From Natranaeroarchaeum aerophilus (GTDB lineage Archaea; Halobacteriota; Halobacteria; Halobacteriales; Natronoarchaeaceae): DNA of 64,000 bases. The stretch is from positions 372,001-436,000 of the forward strand of contig NZ_JAKRVY010000002.1 in NCBI RefSeq assembly GCF_023638055.1. Reading direction: 5' to 3'. Below, piece after piece: positions 1-7,656 of the stretch; within the stretch, counting starts at the first letter, position 1, and each line of letters starts with the position of its first letter. Position numbers and translations under genes: made by a program. The notes beneath the pieces were generated by a model, which worked only from the letters and a program-made list of their open reading frames with translations, ran no database searches and had not been told where the DNA came from.

Positions 1-27
1 CTGCACTTGTCCGAGTCGAGAACTGGC

Positions 28-46
28 CGCGGGACCGGATTTGAAC
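28..46. repeat. Partial copy of tRNA-Leu 3' region (att-like)
   Basis: Bases 28-46 repeat bases 152-170 exactly over 19 bp. The copied segment is the 3' acceptor strand and T-arm of the tRNA-Leu, in the same orientation and downstream of the tRNA 3' end. Such partial 3' duplications are typical attachment-site remnants left by tRNA-targeting integrases. No integrase is visible, because any element would lie off the left edge or has been lost. Confidence 0.6.
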
Positions 47-98
47 AACGCGAAGACGTGCTCGCTTCGCTGTGCGCGTCTTCTCTCGTTCAAATCCG
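36..98. repeat. Inverted repeat next to the tRNA copy
   Basis: The 11-bp arm CGGATTTGAAC (36-46) is inverted exactly at 88-98. Inside it a second 7-bp pair (52-58 with 77-83, GAAGACG/CGTCTTC) could extend the hairpin. The outer arm is T-arm sequence of the partial tRNA copy, so one tRNA fragment is present in both orientations. A further hairpin (117-123 with 135-141, AAACTGC/GCAGTTT) lies between this repeat and the tRNA. No coding gene is seen in bases 1-150. Confidence 0.5.
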
Positions 99-150
99 CT
101 CCTGCTCCCTCACTGCAAACTGCTCGCTACGCTCGCAGTTTTTGTTCAGT

Positions 151-233
151 GCGCGGGACCGGATTTGAACCGGCGGACCCCTACGGGATAGCGTCCTAAG
201 CGCTACGCCTTTTCCTGGCTTGGCTACCCGCGC
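151..233 (-). tRNA. tRNA-Leu (anticodon UAG)
   Basis: On the minus strand a 7-bp acceptor stem (GCGCGGG with CCCGCGC), the D-arm start TAGCCAAGCCAGG, a 5-bp anticodon stem TAGCG/CGCTA around the loop CTTAGGA, a long class II variable arm and the T-loop GGTTCAAATCC are all readable. Loop positions 34-36 read TAG, giving leucine. No intron is seen and no CCA is encoded. The length of 83 nt fits a class II tRNA. Confidence 0.93.
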
Positions 234-275
234 GCTACCCGATATTCCCGAAGTAAAAACAAGAACCTGTCGTTC

Positions 276-935
276 TCAGTCCGGATCCTCGTCGGTCGAT
301 TCCTCATCGTCGTCACCATACCGGCTCCGCAGGGAGTCCAGTTCGGAGTCGACGTCGACCTGCACCGGATCGTCGTCCTCGTCGGCGTCTTCCTGCTCGT
401 TACGACGCGCTCGCTCCTGTTGCTCGCCGACCCGCGCTTCGGCATCCCGGACCTGTTCGTCGAGGTCGTCCCGGAGCTCGCGGGCTTCGGTAAGGATTTC
501 GCGGGCCGTTTCGTCCCGCGGGAGCGCGCCCTCATCGACCGCGCGCTGAAGCTCGGCCAGCGCGTCATCGAGCCGGTCGAGGCTTTCCTCACCGAGGCGA
601 GTGGCGGCATCTCTCGCCTCGCGGCCGCGACGTTCGGCCTCGCCGCGGAGCTCCTCGCCGCGCTCGCGGGCCTCGCGTTCGGCCTGTACGACCGAGATGG
701 CGCGCTGGAGCGCTTCGAGAAGACGGATATTCGCCTCCAGCACGGCGATCGCGGTCGGGATCGCAACGTCGTCGGCGAAATCGAGCAGTTCTCGCGGGGA
801 CGGCGGGCGAGGAAGCCCGAGCGGGCCACGCCGTGGGCGCGGCTGTGGTTCGACCTCCCGGCGGAGGTCCCGGAGGGTGTCGGCCAGCTCCTCGGCGGTT
901 CGGGCGAGTTCCTCGTCGGGGGCGCTGTCGCTCAT
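276..935 (-). CDS. Conserved haloarchaeal hypothetical protein, acidic and coiled-coil-like
   Basis: The 219-residue protein has no catalytic motif I can recognise. It begins MSDSAPDEELARTAEE, contains a proline/arginine-rich stretch followed by PSPRELLDFADDVAIPTAIA near residues 45-65, then a long Glu/Arg-rich helical region with heptad-like spacing (about 80-180), and ends in a very acidic Asp/Glu tail. The ATG at 933-935 was chosen because the upstream in-frame extension looks like read-through of the intergenic region. It may be one of the haloarchaeal DUF families (DUF7547 is a possibility I cannot confirm). It follows the acd gene pair on the same strand with a 46-bp gap. Confidence 0.72.
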   Translation of the reverse strand: MSDSAPDEELARTAEELADTLRDLRREVEPQPRPRRGPLGLPRPPSPRELLDFADDVAIPTAIAVLEANIRLLEALQRAISVVQAEREARERGEELRGEAERRGREARDAATRLGEESLDRLDDALAELQRAVDEGALPRDETAREILTEARELRDDLDEQVRDAEARVGEQQERARRNEQEDADEDDDPVQVDVDSELDSLRSRYGDDDEESTDEDPD

Positions 936-981
936 AGGGTCGAGTTGGTGTGCCGCCAACAAAAACGGGGTGGTCGCGGCG

Positions 982-2064
982 TTACTCGTCTGCGTCCTCG
1001 GCTGGAGCGCCGATGAGGCCGTCCACGTCGGCGTGGCTGGCGAGCAGTTCGCCCATGCGGTCGACCGTCGTGGCGTCACGGGTTCGGCCCTCGCTGACGA
1101 CGCCTTCGGCGCGGTCGATCGCGGTCAGCGTGTCGGTCTGGAGCAGGAGGATCGGGACGCCCTTCTCTTCGGCCTTGCCGATGACGGCTCCGGTCGGTCG
1201 GTGGCCGCCGGTGAGGATCAGACACTCGATGCCGGGGGCCTGCAGCGCGGCAGTCTGGACGTCCGAGCGGTCGCCGCCGGTGATGACCGCGGCGTCGCGT
1301 GTGCGCCGGAAGTGCCGGAGCGCGGCGTCACTGCCCATCGCACCGACGCTGAAGCGTTCGACGTAGGCGTCGGTATCGGCGTTGGTCAGGATCTCCGCAC
1401 CGAGTTCGTCGGCGAGATCCGCGACCGTGATCCCGGCGAGGTCCTGCTCGCGCGGGAGCACGCCGTGGACCGAGATCCCCTTGCTTTCGAGGAACGGCGT
1501 CGCGTCGGTTTCGAGGCTGTCGAAGGCGTCGTCGCTGACGGCGTTGAACAGGACGCCAGCGAGTCGGTCGTCGAGCTGTCGCGCAGCGGCGAGCACCTCG
1601 TCGACGTCGCCCGGCGTCTCGTAGCCGCCAAGCAGGAGCACCTCGGCGTCGAGCAACTCGGCGACGTCCGCGTCGGTCAGATCGACGATCCCGCCGGTGG
1701 TCAGCGAGCCGCCCCCCTCGACGATCATCAGATCGCGTCCGGCCGCGAGCGTCTCGAAGTGCTCTTTGACCTGCGTCTGGAGGTCGCTGGCGTCTTCCTG
1801 GCCGCGGATGACCTGCTCGATAAACGTCGGCGAGTAGACGACGGGTTCGAGCTCGTGCATCTCCGCGTCCATCCCCAGCATCTCGCGGGCGAGCATCGGA
1901 TCCTCGTCGAGCGTCTTGCCGACGCGCGAGCGGAGCCGCGTCCCTTTCGGTTTCATGTAGCCGACATCGAGGCCGCGCTCTTTGGCGAGCATGCCGAGCG
2001 CGATCGAGACGGCCGTCTTGCCGGTGCCTTCTTCGGTCGAGGTTACGAGTAGCGTCTTCGTCAT
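982..2064 (-). CDS. Pta N-terminal-like P-loop protein with DRTGG domain
   Basis: This 360-residue protein starts TKTLLVTSTEEGTGKTAVS, a Walker A motif of the BioD/dethiobiotin-synthetase-like type, with a second conserved region MIVEGGGSLTTGG near residue 115. The C-terminal third resembles a DRTGG domain. This is the layout of the N-terminal regulatory half of large bacterial phosphotransacetylases, but the acyltransferase domain is absent. Its ATG overlaps the stop of the acetate-CoA ligase gene by 4 nt, so the two are probably co-translated. A role as sensor or partner of ADP-forming acetyl-CoA synthetase is inferred from that coupling; its reaction is unknown. Confidence 0.82.
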   Translation of the reverse strand: MTKTLLVTSTEEGTGKTAVSIALGMLAKERGLDVGYMKPKGTRLRSRVGKTLDEDPMLAREMLGMDAEMHELEPVVYSPTFIEQVIRGQEDASDLQTQVKEHFETLAAGRDLMIVEGGGSLTTGGIVDLTDADVAELLDAEVLLLGGYETPGDVDEVLAAARQLDDRLAGVLFNAVSDDAFDSLETDATPFLESKGISVHGVLPREQDLAGITVADLADELGAEILTNADTDAYVERFSVGAMGSDAALRHFRRTRDAAVITGGDRSDVQTAALQAPGIECLILTGGHRPTGAVIGKAEEKGVPILLLQTDTLTAIDRAEGVVSEGRTRDATTVDRMGELLASHADVDGLIGAPAEDADE

Positions 2065-4157
2065 AGTTTATCAGTGTCCACGGTCAGTTGCAGGTCGATC
2101 GCCGTTGCGCCGTCCGGTCCCGCGACCAGCGGGTTCACGTCGAGTTCGAGGATCGCCGGGAAGTCGGTCGCCAGCTGGGAGAGCCGCTGGAGCGACTCCG
2201 AGATGGCGTCCGTGTCCGCAGGCGTGCGGCCTCGCGCCCCACGCAGCAGCGGCGCGGCCTGAATGTCGTCGATCATCTCGTCGGCCTCCGGTTCGCTGAT
2301 CGGCGCGATCCGGACGGTCGTGTCTTCGAGCACTTCGACGAAGATGCCGCCGAGGCCAAAGAGGACCATCGGGCCGAACTGCGGGTCGCGGTTGAGGCCG
2401 ACGATCGTTTCCGTCCCATCATCGAGGTCGACCATCTCTTGGACCTGAATCCCGATGAGGTTTGCGTCGGGCTGGTAGTTGCGCGCCCGTGTCACGAGGT
2501 CCTCGTAGGCGTCCGCGACGTCTTCGGTTTCGACGCCGACTTTCACGCCGCCGATGTCGGACTTGTGGAGGATGTCGGGGCTGACGATCTTCATCACGGC
2601 GGGGCCGTCGATCTCTTTGGCGACTGCCTCCGCCTCCGCAGGCGAGTCGACGACGTCGCCCTCGGGCGTCGGGATGCCGTAGGCATCGAGCAGATCCATC
2701 GCCTCGACGCCGAGACGGTTGTCGTCGCGCGCTTTCGCACCTTCGAGGATCTCTCGGGCGCGTTCGCGGTCGACGTCGAAATTCGGCGGCTCCTCGTGGG
2801 TCGTCCGGCTGATGTCCCGATACTCGGAGAGCGCGCCGATACTCCGGATCGCACGCGCCGGGTCGAAGTAGTTCGGGACGCCGTTGTCCTTGAGCTTCTC
2901 GGCCGCAGCTTCCGTGCTCTCCCCGCCCATCAGCGCGGAGACGATCGGCGTCTCGTACTCCTCTTTTTTCTCGCTGATGACGTCGGCGAGATTCTCGAAG
3001 TCGAGTACGGCAGTCGGCGCAGCAACAACGATTGCCGCCCCCACTCCGGGATCGGTTAGCGCGGCGTCGAGAGCCTTCTCGAACCGGCTCGCGTCGGCGT
3101 CGCCGAGCACGTCGACCGGGTTGTAGATGTTCCCCTCATCGGGGAGCATCTCGCCGTACGTTTCCAGCGTCTCGTCGGAGAAGCTCGCGAGGTCGAGCCG
3201 CGAGTCGCCGATCGCGTCCGTCGTCATCACGCCGGGGCCGCCGGCGTTAGTGATGACCGCGACGTCGTCGCGCTCGGGCAGGGGCTGGCCCGAGAGCATC
3301 CGCGCGTAGTCGAACATCTCCTGGACGGTTTCGACGCGCAGCACGCCCGCCTGATCGAGTCCGGCCGCGTAGGCCTGCTCGCTCCCGGCGATCGTTCCGG
3401 TGTGTGAGGAGGCCGCCTGCGCACCGGCTTCCGTCCGTCCGGATTTGACGAGCACGACCGGCGTGTCGTCGGTGACCTCGCGGGTGGTGTCGATGAACTC
3501 CCGGCCGTGATCGATCCCTTCGAGATAGCCGATGATCACGTCGGTATCGGGGTCGTCACCCCACTCGTTGATGAAGTCAGTCTCGTCGAGGACGGCCTCG
3601 TTACCCAGTGAGACGACATCTTTAAATCCGAGATCCTGATCGTTTGCCCAGTCCAGCACTGCCGTAATGAACGCGCCGGACTGGCTCATAAAGGAAATCG
3701 AGCCTTCCTGTGCGTTGTCCGGGCCGAAGGTCGCGTTCATGCCGTTTGGCGTGCTCATCACGCCGAGGCTGTTGGGGCCGACGAGGTTGAGATCGTACTC
3801 CTCGGCGACCTCGATCAGTTCGCGTTCGCGTTCTGCGCCTTCGCTGCCGGTTTCGCTGAAGCCAGCCGTGATGACGACGACATCGTCGACACCTGCTTCA
3901 GCCGCTTCCCGTACCGCATCGATGACGATCCCTGACGGGACGACCACTACAGCCAGGTCCGTCGGTGGCGCTGCCGCCACTGATTCATAACAGTCCAGTC
4001 CCAGCACCGCATCACGGTTCGGGTTGATTGGAACGACCTCGCCAGTGTAATCGGCCTGGAGGTTCGTCAGGATTGCCCGCCCGACGGATCCCTCCCGGTC
4101 GGTTGCACCGACGACGGCTACACGCTCCGGCCCGAACAGGTCCGATAACGCTCCCAT
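2061..4157 (-). CDS. acd: Acetate-CoA ligase (ADP-forming), fused alpha-beta
   Basis: The enzyme converts acyl-CoA, ADP and phosphate to acid, CoA and ATP, giving ATP by substrate-level phosphorylation in archaea. The 698 residues carry an N-terminal CoA-binding Rossmann domain (VAVVGATDREGSVG near residue 12), ligase domains with SHTGTIAGS, which holds the conserved phospho-histidine position, and a C-terminal ATP-grasp domain (EIDGPAVMKIVSPDILHKSD). Alpha and beta are fused, as in other haloarchaea. It is cytosolic. It is the first gene of a two-gene unit with the DRTGG protein (ATGA overlap). Acetate is the usual substrate, but other acyl-CoAs are possible. Confidence 0.93.
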   Translation of the reverse strand: MGALSDLFGPERVAVVGATDREGSVGRAILTNLQADYTGEVVPINPNRDAVLGLDCYESVAAAPPTDLAVVVVPSGIVIDAVREAAEAGVDDVVVITAGFSETGSEGAERERELIEVAEEYDLNLVGPNSLGVMSTPNGMNATFGPDNAQEGSISFMSQSGAFITAVLDWANDQDLGFKDVVSLGNEAVLDETDFINEWGDDPDTDVIIGYLEGIDHGREFIDTTREVTDDTPVVLVKSGRTEAGAQAASSHTGTIAGSEQAYAAGLDQAGVLRVETVQEMFDYARMLSGQPLPERDDVAVITNAGGPGVMTTDAIGDSRLDLASFSDETLETYGEMLPDEGNIYNPVDVLGDADASRFEKALDAALTDPGVGAAIVVAAPTAVLDFENLADVISEKKEEYETPIVSALMGGESTEAAAEKLKDNGVPNYFDPARAIRSIGALSEYRDISRTTHEEPPNFDVDRERAREILEGAKARDDNRLGVEAMDLLDAYGIPTPEGDVVDSPAEAEAVAKEIDGPAVMKIVSPDILHKSDIGGVKVGVETEDVADAYEDLVTRARNYQPDANLIGIQVQEMVDLDDGTETIVGLNRDPQFGPMVLFGLGGIFVEVLEDTTVRIAPISEPEADEMIDDIQAAPLLRGARGRTPADTDAISESLQRLSQLATDFPAILELDVNPLVAGPDGATAIDLQLTVDTDKL

Positions 4158-4210
4158 CGCTACATGAATCTGAATGTATCCACCGGTAAAAACTGACTGA
4201 CATCGTGCAG

Positions 4211-4220
4211 GGTATAAATG
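4211..4220 (-). promoter_or_regulatory. TATA box for acd
   Basis: The minus strand reads CATTTATACC. Transcription starting about 26 nt downstream would leave a leader of roughly 30 nt before the ATG at 4157. This is the only AT-rich hexamer at a suitable distance. Confidence 0.55.
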
Positions 4221-4300
4221 CCCCCTTTATGCGGGCCAAGTAATATTCGTGATAATTACCGTTCTTTGTATACTGCTCCCACGCATCCCATCGCAAGCAG

Positions 4301-5413
4301 TCACCGCATGGTCAGCGCTGCTGACCGATCGGAGAGAGCAACCGCGCCGAGGTAGATCGCAATCGCCACAACGATTACGGAACCACCCGACGGCAGGCTC
4401 TGCCAGATCGCGACACCGATCCCACCGAGAATCGACGCCTGCCCAAACAGCACCGACAGGTACAGCGTTTCCCGGAAGCCGCCGGCGATCTGCGAAGCGG
4501 CAGCGACCGGAATCACCAGTAGACCAGCCACCAGAATGACCCCGAGGATCTGCATCGCTCCGACGACAACGACTGCCGTCATCGTGACCAACAGAGCGTT
4601 GTACCATGCCACGTTGAAGCGCGCGACGCGGGCGGCCTTTTCGTCAAACGTGATGAACAGGAACTGTTTGTAGTTGATCGCAACGAGGGCAGTGACGACG
4701 ACAGTGAGGCTGGCGACGATCTGTGACCCCTGTGCAGTGACAACGGACATGTTCCCGAACAGGAGATCCTCGATCTCGATCGGGACGGAGACGAACTCCC
4801 GGCCCCACGAGATCAGTAGCGTCCCCACCGCGAAACTCCCCGAGAGGACGATGGCGATCGGTACGTCGCCGTAGCTGTCGGTGTGCTGTGTCAGCCACTG
4901 CAGGCCGAGAGCCGCAACGACACTCACGATCAGAGCGACGACCAGCAACTGGCCTCTCGACCCGCCGAGACCGAACAGTCCGACGACCACGACGCCGATA
5001 GCGACACCGGCAAACGCGGTGTGGGCCAGTGTCTCGCCGATCAGCGCCATCTGTCGGTGGACCAGATAGGTTCCGACGAGCGGGCCGACGATCCCGACCA
5101 GGATGCCAGTCGCGATCTGTCGCCACATGAACGGATGCTGAAAGACGTTCGTTCCGAGGTAGTAATCGAGCCACTCGCCGAGGATCAGGAACTGGTCGAA
5201 CGCCGTCCCGGCGAACGTGCCGACAGCTCCCGGTGCAGCCCGGAGCCAGTCGACGGTGATAAAGAGGACCATGCCGGTTCCCAGAAGCGCTGTGAGGACG
5301 AGCAGGACTTCCTCGATGCGTTGTCGGGTCGGCACGCTCCCTGCACGGAGTGACTGTTCAATCGGCTCGTTGGGAGTATCCTCGGTCCGCTCGTCGGCAG
5401 TATCCGTGCTCAT
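4301..5413 (-). CDS. Metal ABC transporter permease (ZnuB/MntB family)
   Basis: This 370-residue membrane protein has multiple hydrophobic segments and the family region GETLAHTAFAGVAIGVVVVG, followed by conserved SYGDVPIAIVLSGSFAVG. It belongs to the ABC-3 permeases that import Zn(II) or Mn(II). A long acidic N-terminus of about 35 residues precedes the first membrane segment. Its start overlaps the end of the ATPase gene by 4 nt (ATGA), and the binding-protein gene lies upstream, making a complete three-gene importer. Zinc is preferred as substrate from genomic context; related Halobacterium systems have been assigned to manganese, so the metal is not settled. Confidence 0.92.
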   Translation of the reverse strand: MSTDTADERTEDTPNEPIEQSLRAGSVPTRQRIEEVLLVLTALLGTGMVLFITVDWLRAAPGAVGTFAGTAFDQFLILGEWLDYYLGTNVFQHPFMWRQIATGILVGIVGPLVGTYLVHRQMALIGETLAHTAFAGVAIGVVVVGLFGLGGSRGQLLVVALIVSVVAALGLQWLTQHTDSYGDVPIAIVLSGSFAVGTLLISWGREFVSVPIEIEDLLFGNMSVVTAQGSQIVASLTVVVTALVAINYKQFLFITFDEKAARVARFNVAWYNALLVTMTAVVVVGAMQILGVILVAGLLVIPVAAASQIAGGFRETLYLSVLFGQASILGGIGVAIWQSLPSGGSVIVVAIAIYLGAVALSDRSAALTMR

Positions 5414-6153
5414 GGGTGGTTGTGATCGAGGACCCCGGTCGATTTACCGTAGGCTTCCGAGAGGGCATCGCTCTCGATGAACGAGACCGTGTCGCCGTGA
5501 TGATACAGCTCCCGATTGATGCAGGCGACCGTGTCGACGTGTTTGGTCAGGACGTCGACGTCGTGCTCGATCAGGATGATGGTAATCCCCTGTTCGTTGA
5601 GGTCATCGAGCAGGTCGTAGAACTCGGTTCGCGAGTCGGCGTCGACACCGACTGTCGGCTCGTCGAGCGCGAGCAGATCGGACTCGGACGCCAGCGCACG
5701 GGCAATGAAGGCACGCTGGCGCTGGCCGCCGGAGACCGCGCTGATCGGGCGGTGTGCGAGGTCGGCGATGTCGACCGTCCGAAGGGCGTCGTCGACTATC
5801 GCGTGGTCCTCGTCGCTCAGCCGCGAGTGGCCAACGTGGGCGAACCGGCCCATCAGCACAACTTCCCGAATTGTCACCGGCATCGCACCGCCGCGGTCGG
5901 TCGAGCGCTGGGCGACGTAGCCGAGGCGTTCGCCCGCCTCGAACTCCGCGGCCGGTTCGTCGAAGAGCCTGATACTCCCACTGTCGGGTTCGGCAAGCCC
6001 GATCATCAGGTGGAGCAGGGTCGTTTTGCCCGAACCGTTCGGGCCGATCATCCCCAGAAAGTCCCCGGCCTCGACTGACAGCGATATGTCTTCGACTGCC
6101 ACCGTATCCCCGTAGGAGAACGTCACGTCCTCCACGTCGACGACCGTTGTCAT
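5410..6153 (-). CDS. Metal ABC transporter ATP-binding protein
   Basis: The 247 residues contain Walker A (GPNGSGKTTLLHL, about 37-49), Q-loop region, the signature VSGGQRQRAFIARALA (about 139-154), Walker B LLALDEPTVGVD and the switch histidine in LIEHDVD. It drives import through the ABC-3 permease encoded downstream. It lies 45 bp downstream of the binding-protein gene and shares an ATGA overlap with the permease gene, so one transcript from the promoter before 7581 probably covers all three. Confidence 0.94.
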   Translation of the reverse strand: MTTVVDVEDVTFSYGDTVAVEDISLSVEAGDFLGMIGPNGSGKTTLLHLMIGLAEPDSGSIRLFDEPAAEFEAGERLGYVAQRSTDRGGAMPVTIREVVLMGRFAHVGHSRLSDEDHAIVDDALRTVDIADLAHRPISAVSGGQRQRAFIARALASESDLLALDEPTVGVDADSRTEFYDLLDDLNEQGITIILIEHDVDVLTKHVDTVACINRELYHHGDTVSFIESDALSEAYGKSTGVLDHNHP

Positions 6154-6198
6154 CTATGCACCGTTACCAGCAGGCTCGGTTTTACTCTTTCCATCGGA

Positions 6199-7581
6199 TT
6201 ACGCGCCGAGGGCCGCCCGGAGCGACGGCAGGTTGATCTCTTCCATCTGTTCGACCCAGCCCCAGCCGTTCTCGGACCACTCCGTAGTAGTGCCTTCCGC
6301 CGGAGTCAGGGGCTCTGCGTCCTCGACATCGCTGTTCTCGAAGATCGTCTCGACCATCTGTGGAACCTCCTGGCCGGGGTCCGACACCTCGAACGGATCG
6401 TAGAGTACGGTATCGATGTCCTCTTCCTCGATGAGGTCCAGCAGGTCGGCGATATCCTGCGGCGACACCGAGGCGTCCGGCGAGATTCCAGTCGGCGTCA
6501 CGAGCTCGAAGTCGTACCGTCGTTCGACGTACTGGAACGAGTCGTGTCCGGCGAACACAGCCACGTCCCTGTCCGCGTCCTCGGTTAGCTCCTCGAACTG
6601 CTGATCGACCGTTGCGAGGCGGTCGTTATACGCCGCGGCGTTGTCCTCGTACAGTTCCGCGTTATCGGGATCGAGTTCCCCGAGTTCGTCCGCGATGGTA
6701 TCGACGACGCGCTGGGCGAGCACCGGATCAGCCCAGACGTGCGGGTCCTGAAAGTCGTCCGCACCCTCGTCCTCGTACTCCTCGACGACCTCGAAGGATG
6801 AGGCCTCGTCCGCGGTGTCGTAGATCAGCTCGTCGCCCCGCCAGAGCTCGATGACGACGGCTGTTTGTCCAAGCTCCTCGCCGTGGAACTCGACACGATC
6901 GCCGTGAGATTCGATCCGAACGACTGATTCATCAGTATCGTCGGCGAACCGGGCGTCAAGCTGGTACTGCTCGTCCTCACCGAGTGGCACAACGTAGCCA
7001 TCCTCGTCCTCGATAACGACACCGAAGGGAACGCTCTCGTCGAGTTCGACATCGGGAACACCACCGTGCCAGTGCTCGACGTGCCAGTAGCCGATCCGCC
7101 TGTTCGAGCGGAGGTCGACGATATCGAACTCGTCCAGCTGGAGTGTTTCGGGCGGATACTCCCGTCCGTGATCCGGATCAGGGATCGGGTCATCGTCGAA
7201 GCCGATCAGGAACGGTTCGAGTCCCTGCATCCCGTCGACGACGCGTACATCCTCGTAATCGCGTTCGAGTTCGGCGGCGATATCCTGTGCCCACGAGAAC
7301 TCGGGCGTATCGAGATACAGGAACATGTTCGTCGCCGCGATCTCCCGCGCCAGATCGCCGTCGGGACTCCAGCCGTGGCCCATCGAACCGGTTTCGACCG
7401 GGTTCTCGAAGGAGAGTTCGTCACCGCTAACCTGCTCGGCCCAGTCCCACAGTGCAAAGAAGTTCGCGTACCCCCCTTCACCCTCGTCCCCGCCGAGCGG
7501 GCTATCGAGGCAGCCAGCCAGAGTGCCGAAAGCAGCAGCTCCGGCACCGGCTTTGAGAACGGAGCGTCGTGTCTGTTGCAT
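6199..7581 (-). CDS. Zinc/manganese ABC substrate-binding lipoprotein with large insertion
   Basis: A Tat signal (TRRSVLK) and lipobox LAGC (Cys at about 24) place this protein on the outer face of the membrane. Cluster A-I metal-site signatures are visible: His in GSMGHGWSP, His in DPHVWADP, His in AGHDSFQYVERRY and Asp in YDPFEVSD. At 460 residues it is much longer than the usual 300. Roughly residues 130-265 form an inserted beta-rich domain with WHVEHWHGG and RIESHGDRVEFHGEE, replacing the short His-rich loop common in zinc-specific members. The first His maps before the insertion and the others after it. It heads the importer operon behind the dyad at 7613-7643. Confidence 0.9.
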   Translation of the reverse strand: MQQTRRSVLKAGAGAAAFGTLAGCLDSPLGGDEGEGGYANFFALWDWAEQVSGDELSFENPVETGSMGHGWSPDGDLAREIAATNMFLYLDTPEFSWAQDIAAELERDYEDVRVVDGMQGLEPFLIGFDDDPIPDPDHGREYPPETLQLDEFDIVDLRSNRRIGYWHVEHWHGGVPDVELDESVPFGVVIEDEDGYVVPLGEDEQYQLDARFADDTDESVVRIESHGDRVEFHGEELGQTAVVIELWRGDELIYDTADEASSFEVVEEYEDEGADDFQDPHVWADPVLAQRVVDTIADELGELDPDNAELYEDNAAAYNDRLATVDQQFEELTEDADRDVAVFAGHDSFQYVERRYDFELVTPTGISPDASVSPQDIADLLDLIEEEDIDTVLYDPFEVSDPGQEVPQMVETIFENSDVEDAEPLTPAEGTTTEWSENGWGWVEQMEEINLPSLRAALGA

Positions 7582-7612
7582 ACGCTGTATTTTGTTAGTG
7601 TTGCGTAAAAGG

Positions 7613-7643
7613 ATTGTTATCTGGAAGTGTGTTTTTAATAATC
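7613..7643 (-). promoter_or_regulatory. Putative metal-regulon operator, site A
   Basis: A 31-bp AT-rich imperfect dyad (plus strand ATTGTTAT-N14-TTAATAATC) aligns without gaps to sites at 8567-8597 and 47337-47367. It ends 31 nt before the ATG of the binding-protein gene, immediately upstream of the weak TATA-like CCTTTTACGC. Identity and spacing support a common regulator; which protein binds is unknown. Confidence 0.6.
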
Positions 7644-7656
7644 TCGCTACGGTCGA

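Noticed and set aside
601-2052. 483-residue plus-strand frame over the hypothetical gene and the DRTGG gene
   Set aside because: It crosses two well-supported minus-strand genes and the gap between them, with Arg/Ser-rich translation at its start.
4209-4250. Metal-regulon dyad before acd
   Set aside because: The AT-rich sequence TAATATTCGTGATAATTA near 4237 superficially resembles the dyad but lacks both half-sites at the 31-bp span.
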